The position numbers and the translations under genes were made by a program. The notes under the pieces are model-generated. The model was not told where the DNA came from. It ran no database searches and was given only the letters and a program-made list of their open reading frames with translations. From Clostridium_AM tanneri (lineage in GTDB: Bacteria > Bacillota > Clostridia > Clostridiales > Clostridiaceae): a stretch of DNA of 64,000 nt. This document shows positions 32,198 to 40,669 of the stretch, one piece after another (within the stretch, counting starts at the first letter, position 1; every line of letters starts with the position of its first letter). The DNA lies in the NCBI RefSeq assembly GCF_033659955.1, contig NZ_JARUJP010000004.1:124001-188000 (forward strand), in the 5' to 3' direction.

Positions 32198-33136
32198 ATG
32201 TTAGAAATGCTTTCCTTTATTCAGCAGCTTATAATTTTATATAGTATTGCTTTAGTTGGTTACGCAGCTAAAAAATTTGGTATTATTGATGACACTGCTG
32301 ATAAAGCTCTTACCAACATAATTCTCTATATTACTTTGCCGGCATTAATTGTCTTTTCTATGGATTTCCCTTTTTCCTTTTCTTTTTTAAAGAATTTCTA
32401 CACTTTAATATTCCTATCAATATATATTCTTGTTTTAGCTTGTATATTAGCATTCTTTATGGCAAGACAGAACAACCTTCCAGAAGATAAAGGAGGCGTT
32501 TATCAAAGCTTAATAATCTTTGGTAATCAAGGCTTTCTTGGCTATGCTCTTTGTTTTTCTTTATTTTCAAAGGAAGGAGTTATGTATGCTTCCGTATTCA
32601 ACCTTTTTTTCTTATTCTTGATTTGGACCTACGGAGTATATTTAATCGCAAAAGAACAACTAACTTTTTCTTGGAGGATACTAATACTAAATCCTGGTGT
32701 CCTTGCTACTTCTTTTGGCTTATTACTCTTTCTTATGCCTTTTAAGCTTCCTTTGACTATATCAAAATTCCTTGAAAACCTTGGCACACCTACAACTCCT
32801 CTTTCCATGCTTCTTATTGGTAGCCTTATTGGTAATTTAAAAAAAGATGTACTTTTGAAACTATGCAAAGACAAGCATCTTTGGCAAGCAGTTTTTGCTA
32901 AACTAATAATTGTACCTTTACTTCCTTTTATGCTGATTTTTTTTAATATAAAATTTACTCTGCTAGCCATAGCAGTAATTTTAACTGCTATGCCCTCTGC
33001 TCCTACCACTGCCATATTTGCAAAAAAATATGGCAGTGATACCTACTTTGGATCTATAGGCATATGTGTATCCACCTTACTATCCCTGCTATCTCTGCCA
33101 CTACTATATTGGCTGTTGAATATTTTGGCTAAGTAG
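32198..33136 (+). CDS. AEC-family (auxin efflux carrier) transporter
   Basis: This 312-residue integral membrane protein has about ten hydrophobic segments in two halves and the AEC family's N-terminal YSIALVGYAAKKFGI and ITLPALIVFS patterns. Members export or exchange organic anions such as malate in bacteria; the substrate here is unknown. The ATG at 32198 lies seven bases after AAGGAGG; a GTG six bases earlier overlaps the site. It is followed by a strong terminator and preceded by a long inverted repeat that may control it. Confidence 0.85.
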   Translation: MLEMLSFIQQLIILYSIALVGYAAKKFGIIDDTADKALTNIILYITLPALIVFSMDFPFSFSFLKNFYTLIFLSIYILVLACILAFFMARQNNLPEDKGGVYQSLIIFGNQGFLGYALCFSLFSKEGVMYASVFNLFFLFLIWTYGVYLIAKEQLTFSWRILILNPGVLATSFGLLLFLMPFKLPLTISKFLENLGTPTTPLSMLLIGSLIGNLKKDVLLKLCKDKHLWQAVFAKLIIVPLLPFMLIFFNIKFTLLAIAVILTAMPSAPTTAIFAKKYGSDTYFGSIGICVSTLLSLLSLPLLYWLLNILAK

Positions 33137-33212
33137 ACTACATTGTCGGCATTTAATATATTCTAAAAATCATTGTTATGTTTACTTATATCTTAAATAG
33201 AGTTATTAGGTG

Positions 33213-33263
33213 GATTATAAAACTACCTACACAATTTATTATAGCGTAAGTAGTTTTATAATC
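33213..33263 (+). terminator. Terminator after the AEC carrier gene
   Basis: GATTATAAAACTAC (33213-33226) pairs exactly with 33250-33263, and the helix may extend into the loop (CTAC with GTAG). It lies 77 bases past the stop codon; the tail is only modestly T-rich. Confidence 0.6.
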
Positions 33264-33268
33264 AGCTT

Positions 33269-33406
33269 TTATCTAGTTTCTGCGACTAACTTGTCTACAG
33301 CTAAGTTTACCTCATTAGAAGCTTTAACCTGTAATTGGGAAAGTTCATTAAGCTTATTTGTTGAACTCTTAATATTCTTTATTTCATCTGAAAGCTGGCC
33401 TAAAAT
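33269..33406 (-). pseudogene. Possible remnant of a coiled-coil protein, perhaps a chemoreceptor C terminus
   Basis: A 45-codon open frame ends in TAA at 33269-33271 and is closed upstream by an in-frame TAA at 33407. It has no start codon or ribosome site. The translation is helical and heptad-like (IKNIKSSTNKLNELSQ, then ASNEVNLAVDKLV), like the last turns of a methyl-accepting receptor or another coiled-coil protein. It is best read as the decayed end of a lost gene; chance is possible. Confidence 0.35.
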
Positions 33407-33465
33407 TTACCCCCTAACTTTGTAGTTAGGAGGTGTAACTGTTAATTACTATTAATATTAATTTT

Positions 33466-34095
33466 TTATAAAGTGATTCCTTCAATCAACAATGCCCTTG
33501 TTGGCGCAGCTTCTGCACCCTTTATTTTTAAAGGTGGAGCACAAAGTACATAACTTCCTTCACTAATATCTTTCAGCCTAAGTCCCTCTACTATGGTAAT
33601 TCCCGCTTCCATTAGGATTTTATGTGTCTCATGGTTTGGCTGACTTCTTTCTATTCCTAATCCATCAGTTCCAACGCCCTTTACCTCCTTTTCCTTTAGG
33701 TACTCTGCTCCACTCTTCTCTAGATAAACAAAGTCAAAATCAAATTCTTCTGTATTAGAATTTCTTGTCTTTAATATTATAAAGTCTCCCTTTTGTATAT
33801 CTTTTTTTATCAGATCTTCCCTCATTATTGTATTATGAACATTAGTTAAATCCAAAACCTTACATTTAGTTATAACAGTATTTAAATCAAGAGTTTCAAT
33901 AGTGCTGCCTTCTTCAATCATATGAAGAGGTGCATCAACATGAGTTCCTGTGTGCATATCCATTGAAATTCTAGATTCATAAGCACTGCTGTTAATAAAG
34001 TTCTGAACATTATTTAAAACGGGTCTCTTCTCTTCCTTATTCTTATATACCATCATATCATGGTGTATATTCATTGAAATATCATAAATTTTCAT
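33466..34095 (-). CDS. Cyclase-family (kynurenine-formamidase-like) metal hydrolase
   Basis: This 209-residue enzyme has the family's metal motif HTGTHVDAPLH near residue 48 and VDLT-type surroundings (KCKVLDLTNV). The family contains arylformamidases, isatin hydrolases and polyketide cyclases. No other kynurenine-pathway gene is nearby, so its substrate is open. AGGAGAAAT precedes the ATG at 34095. It lies 39 bases after zwf and on the same strand, so it may be cotranscribed with zwf and gnd. Confidence 0.85.
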   Translation of the reverse strand: MKIYDISMNIHHDMMVYKNKEEKRPVLNNVQNFINSSAYESRISMDMHTGTHVDAPLHMIEEGSTIETLDLNTVITKCKVLDLTNVHNTIMREDLIKKDIQKGDFIILKTRNSNTEEFDFDFVYLEKSGAEYLKEKEVKGVGTDGLGIERSQPNHETHKILMEAGITIVEGLRLKDISEGSYVLCAPPLKIKGAEAAPTRALLIEGITL

Positions 34096-34134
34096 TTATT
34101 TCTCCTTTAAACCAATAGACTAAATTTAGAACTC

Positions 34135-35649
34135 TTATTTTCTTGCACAAAAACTGTTAGACTCTATATTCCACCATTTTCTGTTATCTCTAGATAACAG
34201 CAGTTCCGCTTCTCTAGGACCATTGCTGCCTGCCTCATAGTTAGGAAAACTGTTTTCTTCACTTTTCCATGCCTCTAAGATACTGTCAACAAATTTCCAT
34301 GAGTACTCAACCTCATCCCATCTTGTAAAGAGAGTAGGATCACCTTTCATAACATCATAAAGCAATCTCTCATAAGCTTCTGGTGTATTGCTCTCAAATT
34401 CGCAATTTTGACAAAAATCCATCTGAAGGGGAAGAATATTATTCCTTGAACCTGGCTCCTTGCCATTAAACTGAAATACTACCCCTTCCATTGGGTTAAC
34501 TTTTATAGTAAGCAAATTAGGCTGCAGTTCCTTATTTTCTTTAAAGTATAAAATATTAGGAAGTTCCTTAAATTGTACAGTTATTTCAGTAGATTTCCTA
34601 TCAAGTCTCTTGCCACTTCTTATATAAAAGGGTACTCCAGCCCATCTAAAGTTCTGTACATGCATCTTTAACGCCGCAAAGGTTTCAACTTTTGACTCCG
34701 GTGATACATTAGCTTCGTTTCTATAGGCAGGCACAACTTTACCTTCAATTGAACCTGCTCCATATTGTCCTCTAACTACATTACTTTTAATAAATTCCGG
34801 TGTTAACTTTTCAAGAGACTGAAGTACCTTAACTTTCTCGTCTCTAATATGCTCAGTCTTAAGGCTTGGTGGTGGTTCCATGGCTGTTAAGGTAAGAAGT
34901 TGAAGCATATGGTTTTGAACCATATCTCTAAGGGCTCCTGCCTTTTCATAGTATCCTCCCCTATTTTCCACACCTACAGTTTCAATAGCAGTAATTTGAA
35001 TGTTATCTATATATTTATTATTCCATATAGGCTCAAATATTGAGTTTGCAAACCTTATAATCATGATATTCTGTATCATTTCTTTACCAAGGTAATGGTC
35101 AATTCTATAAGTGTTATCTTCTGAGAACACTTCGGTAATCTTTTTATTCAAGTATTGAGCAGATTTCAAATCTCTTCCAAAGGGTTTTTCAATAACTACT
35201 CTTTTAAAGCCTTCTCTAGTATCAACCATATTGTGATTATTTAACTTATCTACTATTACTTCAAAATATTCTGGTGCTACAGCAAGATAGTACATCCTAT
35301 TTCCGTTAGTATGATACTCTTTGTCTAAAGCCTTCAAAAATTCATTTAGTTTGCTATAGCCTAAGTTATCATCAAAACTAAACTTACTATAGTATATTTT
35401 ATTTCTAAGAACATTCCATAGATCATTATCAATTTTAAGTCTAGAAAATTTTTGTATTGATTGATATATACTATCTCTATACTCTTCATGAGATAGGTCT
35501 CTTCTTCCAACAGCTACCACCGCAAAGTTTTCTGGCAGCATATTCTCATGAAGTAAGTTATATATAGCAGGTATAAGTTTTCTATGAGCAAGATCCCCTG
35601 TACCTCCGAAAATAGTCATAACACAGGATAAGTCTTTAGTTATTTCCAC
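34135..35649 (-). CDS. zwf: Glucose-6-phosphate 1-dehydrogenase
   Basis: This 504-residue enzyme has FGGTGDLAHRKL for NADP binding, EKPFGRDL and the active-site signature RIDHYLGKE. The length is normal for the family. It oxidises glucose 6-phosphate to 6-phosphogluconolactone, giving NADPH. The start is GTG at 35649 with GGTGAT five bases before it. It lies 34 bases after gnd, so the two oxidative pentose phosphate enzymes are made together. No lactonase gene is seen beside them. Confidence 0.95.
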   Translation of the reverse strand: MEITKDLSCVMTIFGGTGDLAHRKLIPAIYNLLHENMLPENFAVVAVGRRDLSHEEYRDSIYQSIQKFSRLKIDNDLWNVLRNKIYYSKFSFDDNLGYSKLNEFLKALDKEYHTNGNRMYYLAVAPEYFEVIVDKLNNHNMVDTREGFKRVVIEKPFGRDLKSAQYLNKKITEVFSEDNTYRIDHYLGKEMIQNIMIIRFANSIFEPIWNNKYIDNIQITAIETVGVENRGGYYEKAGALRDMVQNHMLQLLTLTAMEPPPSLKTEHIRDEKVKVLQSLEKLTPEFIKSNVVRGQYGAGSIEGKVVPAYRNEANVSPESKVETFAALKMHVQNFRWAGVPFYIRSGKRLDRKSTEITVQFKELPNILYFKENKELQPNLLTIKVNPMEGVVFQFNGKEPGSRNNILPLQMDFCQNCEFESNTPEAYERLLYDVMKGDPTLFTRWDEVEYSWKFVDSILEAWKSEENSFPNYEAGSNGPREAELLLSRDNRKWWNIESNSFCARK

Positions 35650-35683
35650 TTAAATCACCATCTTCCAAAATATAATGTCCTGT

Positions 35684-36580
35684 TTACTTCTTAGCAACTG
35701 CATGGCCGCCAAATTCATTCCTTAGTGCAGCTACAACCTTACCAGTAAAAGTATCTTCTTGTTCAGAACGATATCTCATAAATAAAGACTCGGTGATTAT
35801 TGGTGCAGGAACCTTAAGCTCTAAAGCCTCTTGTACTGTCCATAACCCCTCTCCTGATGAGTACATTATACCCTTAATTCCATCTAAATTAGCATCCTTT
35901 CTAAAGGCACTTTCCGCAAGCTCCATGAGCCACCCACGAATAACAGAGCCATTGTTCCAAACCCTAGCTACTTCCTTATAATTTAAATCAAATTGGCTTT
36001 TTTCAAGTATTTCAAACCCTTCTCCCATAGCTTGCATCATTCCGTATTCAATACCATTGTGGACCATTTTAACAAAATGTCCAGAACCGTTTTTACCTGT
36101 ATGCAAATATCCCTTTTCTACACTTATATCCTTAATAAGTGGCTCTATGTGCTTAAAAACATCCTCTTCAGCACCTACCATTGTACAAGCGCCATTTCTA
36201 GCTCCTTCTATTCCACCGCTTGTTCCCACATCTACAAAATCTATTTCTTTCTCCTTTAATTCTCTATATCTCCTAAGAGTATCTTTATAATTTGAATTTC
36301 CTCCATCAATAATTATGTCCCTCTTATTTAATAATCGTACAAGCTTCTCTACCATATCGTCTACTGTGTTTCCTGCAGGCACCATAAGCCAAATAATTTT
36401 TCTTCCAGTTAACTTATTTACTAACTCCTCTATGCTATAGGCTCCTGTAATACCTTCCTTTTCTGCTTCCTTCACCTTTTCCGCCGTTCTATTAAAAGCC
36501 ACTACCTTATGACCTTTATCTCTCATATTTAGTGCAAGGTTAAAGCCCATTCTTCCCAAACCAATTAAACCTATTTCCAT
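35684..36580 (-). CDS. gnd: 6-phosphogluconate dehydrogenase, short (YqeC/GndA-type) form
   Basis: This 298-residue protein has IGLIGLGRMGFNLALNM for the dinucleotide, the substrate motif VDVGTSGGIEGA and catalytic GHFVKMVHNGIEYGMMQ. It belongs to the short, about 300-residue form that is mostly NAD-dependent and tetrameric, not the 470-residue form. It converts 6-phosphogluconate to ribulose 5-phosphate and CO2. AAGGAGG precedes the ATG at 36580. It is first in the gnd-zwf(-cyclase) unit. Confidence 0.93.
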   Translation of the reverse strand: MEIGLIGLGRMGFNLALNMRDKGHKVVAFNRTAEKVKEAEKEGITGAYSIEELVNKLTGRKIIWLMVPAGNTVDDMVEKLVRLLNKRDIIIDGGNSNYKDTLRRYRELKEKEIDFVDVGTSGGIEGARNGACTMVGAEEDVFKHIEPLIKDISVEKGYLHTGKNGSGHFVKMVHNGIEYGMMQAMGEGFEILEKSQFDLNYKEVARVWNNGSVIRGWLMELAESAFRKDANLDGIKGIMYSSGEGLWTVQEALELKVPAPIITESLFMRYRSEQEDTFTGKVVAALRNEFGGHAVAKK

Positions 36581-36597
36581 TATTGTAGTCCTCCTTA

Positions 36598-36856
36598 AAG
36601 ATTATAAACAATAGCTTATAACATAGTATTATTTATAATTAACTAAATTTATACTTTTATATTTCTCAGTTATAGTAACAGGTATACCAAATTTATATAA
36701 TAAAAGCAGAAAATTATTATTCTACATTTTTGGCTGTAATTTTATTAACATTATACCATATTTTTAATACCAATCAATAATAATTATTACTTAACACTTC
36801 ATACTAATATGGTATAATTTTTCTTATATTTTGTGCATAACTCTTTTTTAATCATA
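36598..36856. other. Gene-free region, probable gnd-zwf promoter
   Basis: This is very AT-rich DNA between gnd and the terminator of the kinase gene. No open frame or clear structured motif was seen. The gnd-zwf promoter is expected here. Confidence 0.4.
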
Positions 36857-36897
36857 AAAAGGGCATAAAAGTAAAAAACTTACTTTTACGCCCTTTT
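36857..36897 (-). terminator. Terminator of the deoxynucleoside kinase gene
   Basis: An 18-bp stem with one mismatch (36857-36874 with 36880-36897) ends in TTTTT on the minus strand, 26 bases past the stop codon at 36923. Confidence 0.85.
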
Positions 36898-36922
36898 GGA
36901 TATGCTATATATCTTTAATATG

Positions 36923-37594
36923 TTATCTTATTTCCTTAAGCTTATTTTTTATTAAAGAAATAATGTATTCCCTGTCCCTTTCATTATGTACATAATCAAG
37001 ATTGTCTACCTCTACTACAAGTAGTGGTGATATATTATATTCACTAAAATAATCTTCATATTCCTTATTTAATTGCTCCCAGTATTCCCTTTCAACAACC
37101 TGTTCATAATCTCTTCCCCTTAACTTTATCTTTCTAATGATATCATCTGTGCTGCTCTTAAGATAAATCATTAGCTTAGGTGGCTCCACATGCTCAAGCA
37201 TATTAGCTAAAAGGTCCTTATATAGGGCATATTCTTCTGACTCCATTTCCTGATTATCTGCTAAAAGCTTAGCAAATATTACATCCCCATATATACTTCT
37301 ATCCATTACAGTACCATCAATTTTAGCTGCTTCCTTAAGCATAGCAAACCTTTTATTTAAAAAGAATATCTGTAGTGGAAAAGAATATCGCTTTCTATTA
37401 TAGTAAAACTTATCTAATAGAGGATTGTCTGTTACAGGCTCTAAAAAAGGAGTATATCTAAATTCCTCTTCTATAATATTCATAAGACTTGTCTTACCTG
37501 CTGCTACACAACCATCTATTATAATTGAATTCATTATTTTATCTTCCTTTCTGGCACTTTTTAATAACTTAAAAAACTCTATGTATTCATTCAT
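36923..37594 (-). CDS. Deoxynucleoside kinase
   Basis: This protein of 223 residues (or 203 from the second start) is of the dCK/dGK family. It has the P-loop GCVAAGKTS, the FFLNKRF helix, MDRSIYGD (the DRS motif) and the lid RGRDYEQ. It phosphorylates deoxynucleosides for salvage. Two starts are plausible: the ATG at 37594 has a strong AGGAGG seven bases upstream, and the ATG at 37534 has AAAGGAAG eight bases upstream and begins right at the conserved core. The longer form adds a 20-residue charged helix. Confidence 0.87.
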   Translation of the reverse strand: MNEYIEFFKLLKSARKEDKIMNSIIIDGCVAAGKTSLMNIIEEEFRYTPFLEPVTDNPLLDKFYYNRKRYSFPLQIFFLNKRFAMLKEAAKIDGTVMDRSIYGDVIFAKLLADNQEMESEEYALYKDLLANMLEHVEPPKLMIYLKSSTDDIIRKIKLRGRDYEQVVEREYWEQLNKEYEDYFSEYNISPLLVVEVDNLDYVHNERDREYIISLIKNKLKEIR

Positions 37595-37678
37595 TAATTT
37601 GCCTCCTAGCACATCTACTAAATAGAATCCTATATTAATATAACCAACATATTATATATTAAATAGTTCCAGAAAGAC

Positions 37679-37705
37679 AAGCCTTAAAGGAGACCTTTAA
37701 GGCTT
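37679..37705 (-). terminator. Terminator of the small gene at 37714-37869
   Basis: A perfect 12-bp stem (37679-37690 with 37694-37705, loop AGA) lies eight bases past the stop codon of the small minus-strand gene. Confidence 0.7.
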
Positions 37706-37713
37706 ATTTATAT

Positions 37714-37869
37714 TTAGGTACACTCAATTTTTATATTATATCTTTTCATAGTCTCTTCGCTTAGAGTTCCAAGCTCTCTAAATTCTATTTCTATCATCAA
37801 AATTATATCCTCAGGTAACTCTTCATTATCTACTTTAAAGATAATGGACTCAGTTTTAAAAATTAACAT
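37714..37869 (-). CDS. Small unknown protein, 51 residues
   Basis: A short open frame starts at the ATG at 37869, eight bases after GAGGGT, and ends at TAA 37714-37716. The product is acidic and amphipathic, containing FKVDNEELPEDIILMIEIE and ending NIKIECT. No family was recognised and no membrane segment is visible. Its own terminator follows eight bases later, which supports it as a real gene. Confidence 0.55.
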   Translation of the reverse strand: MLIFKTESIIFKVDNEELPEDIILMIEIEFRELGTLSEETMKRYNIKIECT

Positions 37870-38086
37870 ATAATCAACCCTCATTAAATTATTATTTCTT
37901 CAAAAAGTTTTATTTAGAAGGTATTATTCCTATATATATTTATTACATTTTTTTTATTTATAGTACTAATCTTTTTTCTGAATTATTTTTTTATATATTC
38001 TTATTCTAATGATGGTTAATAGGTGATTACAAAAGTAATCTTTTAAAAACTCCCCTATACCTTTCTCTAAAGTATACAATTTAAAA

Positions 38087-38119
38087 ACCTCTAACCTTTC
38101 AAAATAAAAGATTAGAGGT
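38087..38119 (-). terminator. Terminator of the ABC exporter operon
   Basis: ACCTCTAA (38087-38094) pairs with TTAGAGGT (38112-38119); the minus-strand transcript then runs into TTTTT. It lies seven bases past the permease stop codon. Confidence 0.75.
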
Positions 38120-38125
38120 CTTTAT

Positions 38126-39790
38126 TTAAACTTCTATATTGGCAAATAGTTCTGCTCCCTTAGTAACAGTGATTTGGTAGAGTATATAATCGATAATAAC
38201 AAATAATATACATAGAGATATACTTACAGTGACACCGTATTCTTGAAGTCTTATAGCTAAGAATGCAACTAAAGCTCCTCCAATCATACCTAGTACTAGA
38301 TTTATAATTACATTAAAGTTCTGTTTTACTGCTTTTACTTCATTATCCCAAGTTAATTTTGGAAAGTTTAAATCAATTAATATTCCTACTAATGATGAAA
38401 ATATAATACCTGGTAAAGAAGATACTAATACTACAAAAGGCAAGTATAACGGTATTCTAATAAGTAATACTGCTGCTAAAATCATAATTATTACAGATAT
38501 AGTTCCCATAATTATCCCAGATAATAGTTTTGCAGTAATTTGGGTTTTATAACTAGTGGGAAGATACTTACTAATAAATATATTTTGCCCTTCTCTTGAT
38601 ATGGCCGTAGAGGTTATACCATTAGTAGAAGCGAGAAATATACTAGCAGCTAAAGATATCCCTATAACCATAGATATTATACTTGGATCCTTAATGAACT
38701 CTGAAGTATTTCTTAGTTCTACTAACATTTCAGGTTGGGTAAAAGCTGGAATTAGCATAAAAACTGGCCACAAGAAATTCATTAGTATACAATTCATAAA
38801 ATAAACTGGCGTTCTAAATAGAAGTCTAAGTTCCTTCTTTGTTAAAGCATTAAGAGATGTCTTTTTCACAATTTGCTTTGCTAGCTCTTTAGAGGACAAC
38901 TCTCTTCTTTTTGAAGAGGTTTCTGAAATTCCAACTACCCCTCTAAAATACAGTTTTTCTCCTAACATTACAAACAATAAAATTACAACTAAAGTAATCC
39001 CTGCAAATAGAAACATATTTACGAGTCCCTGTAAACTACTGTTATAAATTAATGCCTTGGTCACTATAGCTGTTCCTGGAAACATCTTGTTTGAAGCTTC
39101 AAGTAGAGAATTATTCCCAGCAGTTATCATTTGAAGCATCTTCTCTGGATCCCTTGAAGAAACGCCTATTCTTTGCATACCAATATTTAACCCTATGGCA
39201 AAAAACATGGCTATAATCCCGCCTAATATTTTAAGTTTATCTCTGTGTCTGCCTATATTTGTAAAGCTCATAAGTATCATATTTAACACTGAGGAAATAG
39301 TTAAAGGCATTATAGGCAGTAGTAAAAATATTATCGCTGAATTAAGATAATATACTATTCCGGCATCACTTTTTATTCCATAAACAATTAATAGAGGAAG
39401 CAGCAAAATTAACTCTGTTAAATATTCATAAAATAGTGCTACTGTAAACTTTGCACCTAAAATTTCAGAAGGTTTAAAAGGTAGCGGCAGTAAATTCTCT
39501 ATATCATTTCCAAAGTAAAGCACATTTAAAGAATAAAAAATACCAAAGAAAAATATAAATATACTTACAAAAGAAACACCTAGCCCAAGTATTAGTCCCT
39601 GCTGATTTATCTTTAGCAAAACGTCATAGGCAGATCCGATAAACTGTATAATAAGCAAAATTGTAGGTGCAAAAGCTAATGCCAAAAGCCCCCACATTGC
39701 TAGCGTTTTATTTCTCTTCTTTTTATCTTGTCTTAAAGGGCTTCCTCCATTTTTCAAAAGTACCTTTGTCAAGGCTATATACCTACTCAT
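38126..39790 (-). CDS. ABC-2-type transporter permease
   Basis: This 554-residue membrane protein has about twelve hydrophobic segments in two related halves, separated near residues 275-320 by a charged loop (SSKRRELSSKELAKQI). It has no binding-protein docking motif, so it is an exporter-type permease. Its start overlaps the end of the ATPase gene by eight bases, so they form one two-gene operon. The cargo is unknown. Confidence 0.83.
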   Translation of the reverse strand: MSRYIALTKVLLKNGGSPLRQDKKKRNKTLAMWGLLALAFAPTILLIIQFIGSAYDVLLKINQQGLILGLGVSFVSIFIFFFGIFYSLNVLYFGNDIENLLPLPFKPSEILGAKFTVALFYEYLTELILLLPLLIVYGIKSDAGIVYYLNSAIIFLLLPIMPLTISSVLNMILMSFTNIGRHRDKLKILGGIIAMFFAIGLNIGMQRIGVSSRDPEKMLQMITAGNNSLLEASNKMFPGTAIVTKALIYNSSLQGLVNMFLFAGITLVVILLFVMLGEKLYFRGVVGISETSSKRRELSSKELAKQIVKKTSLNALTKKELRLLFRTPVYFMNCILMNFLWPVFMLIPAFTQPEMLVELRNTSEFIKDPSIISMVIGISLAASIFLASTNGITSTAISREGQNIFISKYLPTSYKTQITAKLLSGIIMGTISVIIMILAAVLLIRIPLYLPFVVLVSSLPGIIFSSLVGILIDLNFPKLTWDNEVKAVKQNFNVIINLVLGMIGGALVAFLAIRLQEYGVTVSISLCILFVIIDYILYQITVTKGAELFANIEV

Positions 39791-40508
39791 TTTCAGTCAT
39801 CTCCAAAAATATATTTTCTAAGGATTTATTCTCTTTGAATTGTTCTTTTAATTCTTCAAAAGTACCAGAAAATAATATTTTTCCCTTATTTATAATAGCA
39901 ATTCTATCGCATATTTTTTCTGCAACCTCAAGAACATGAGTAGAAAAAAACACTGTATTTCCCTTATCTGCATGCTCCCTCATCATCTCCTTCAGCATAT
40001 ATGCTGATTTAGGATCTAAACCTGTCATAGGCTCATCTAGTATCCATACTGATGGGTTATGCACAAGGGCTCCCGTTAAAATAATTTTTTGTCTCATTCC
40101 ATGAGAATAACTTTGAATTTGATCACCTAAAGCTTTAGTCATCTCAAATCTTTCTGATAACTTTCTTATTCTATCTTCTCTTTCTTCACTTTCTACACCA
40201 TATATGTCTGACATAAAGTTTAAATATTCAATTCCTTTAAGTCTTAAAAACATATCCGGACTATCTGGCACAAAACCAAATTGTTTTTTTGCCTCTATAG
40301 GATTATCCTTTATATTTACTCCATTTATAGTTATATTTCCTGCATCAGAATTTATAATCCCAGTAAGCATCTTAATAGTAGTGGTTTTTCCTGCTCCATT
40401 AGGTCCTAAAAAACCAAATATTACTCCATTTGGTATTGAGAGATTTAGGTTATCTACTGCTTTTTGTTTTCCGTTATAACTTTTACTTATATTGACTAAT
40501 TCTACCAT
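39783..40508 (-). CDS. ABC transporter ATP-binding protein
   Basis: This 241-residue ATPase has Walker A GPNGAGKTT, the signature SHGMRQK, Walker B VWILDEPMTGLD and switch STHVLEVAEK. The signature lacks the usual LSGGQ wording (YSHGMRQK), which is common in exporter ATPases of this subgroup. GGGGGA precedes the ATG at 40508. It powers the permease whose gene it overlaps. Confidence 0.92.
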   Translation of the reverse strand: MVELVNISKSYNGKQKAVDNLNLSIPNGVIFGFLGPNGAGKTTTIKMLTGIINSDAGNITINGVNIKDNPIEAKKQFGFVPDSPDMFLRLKGIEYLNFMSDIYGVESEEREDRIRKLSERFEMTKALGDQIQSYSHGMRQKIILTGALVHNPSVWILDEPMTGLDPKSAYMLKEMMREHADKGNTVFFSTHVLEVAEKICDRIAIINKGKILFSGTFEELKEQFKENKSLENIFLEMTENE

Positions 40509-40598
40509 TCTTATTCCCCCAAGTTATATTTATTATAGCTATTATATTTGTTATACATAATATAGGGCAAATATAATAACTCTGCAAGTAATTTTCAT

Positions 40599-40641
40599 AA
40601 TAAAAAATTTAGGATTAAAATTTAACCCTAAATTTTTTATT
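40599..40641. terminator. Bidirectional terminator
   Basis: AATAAAAAATTTAGG (40599-40613) pairs perfectly with 40627-40641. A-run and T-run flanks allow termination on either strand. It ends the VIT/VWA gene, whose stop codon is at 40670. Confidence 0.8.
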
Positions 40642-40669
40642 ATATTCTAGTAAATATTAAACCATGTAT

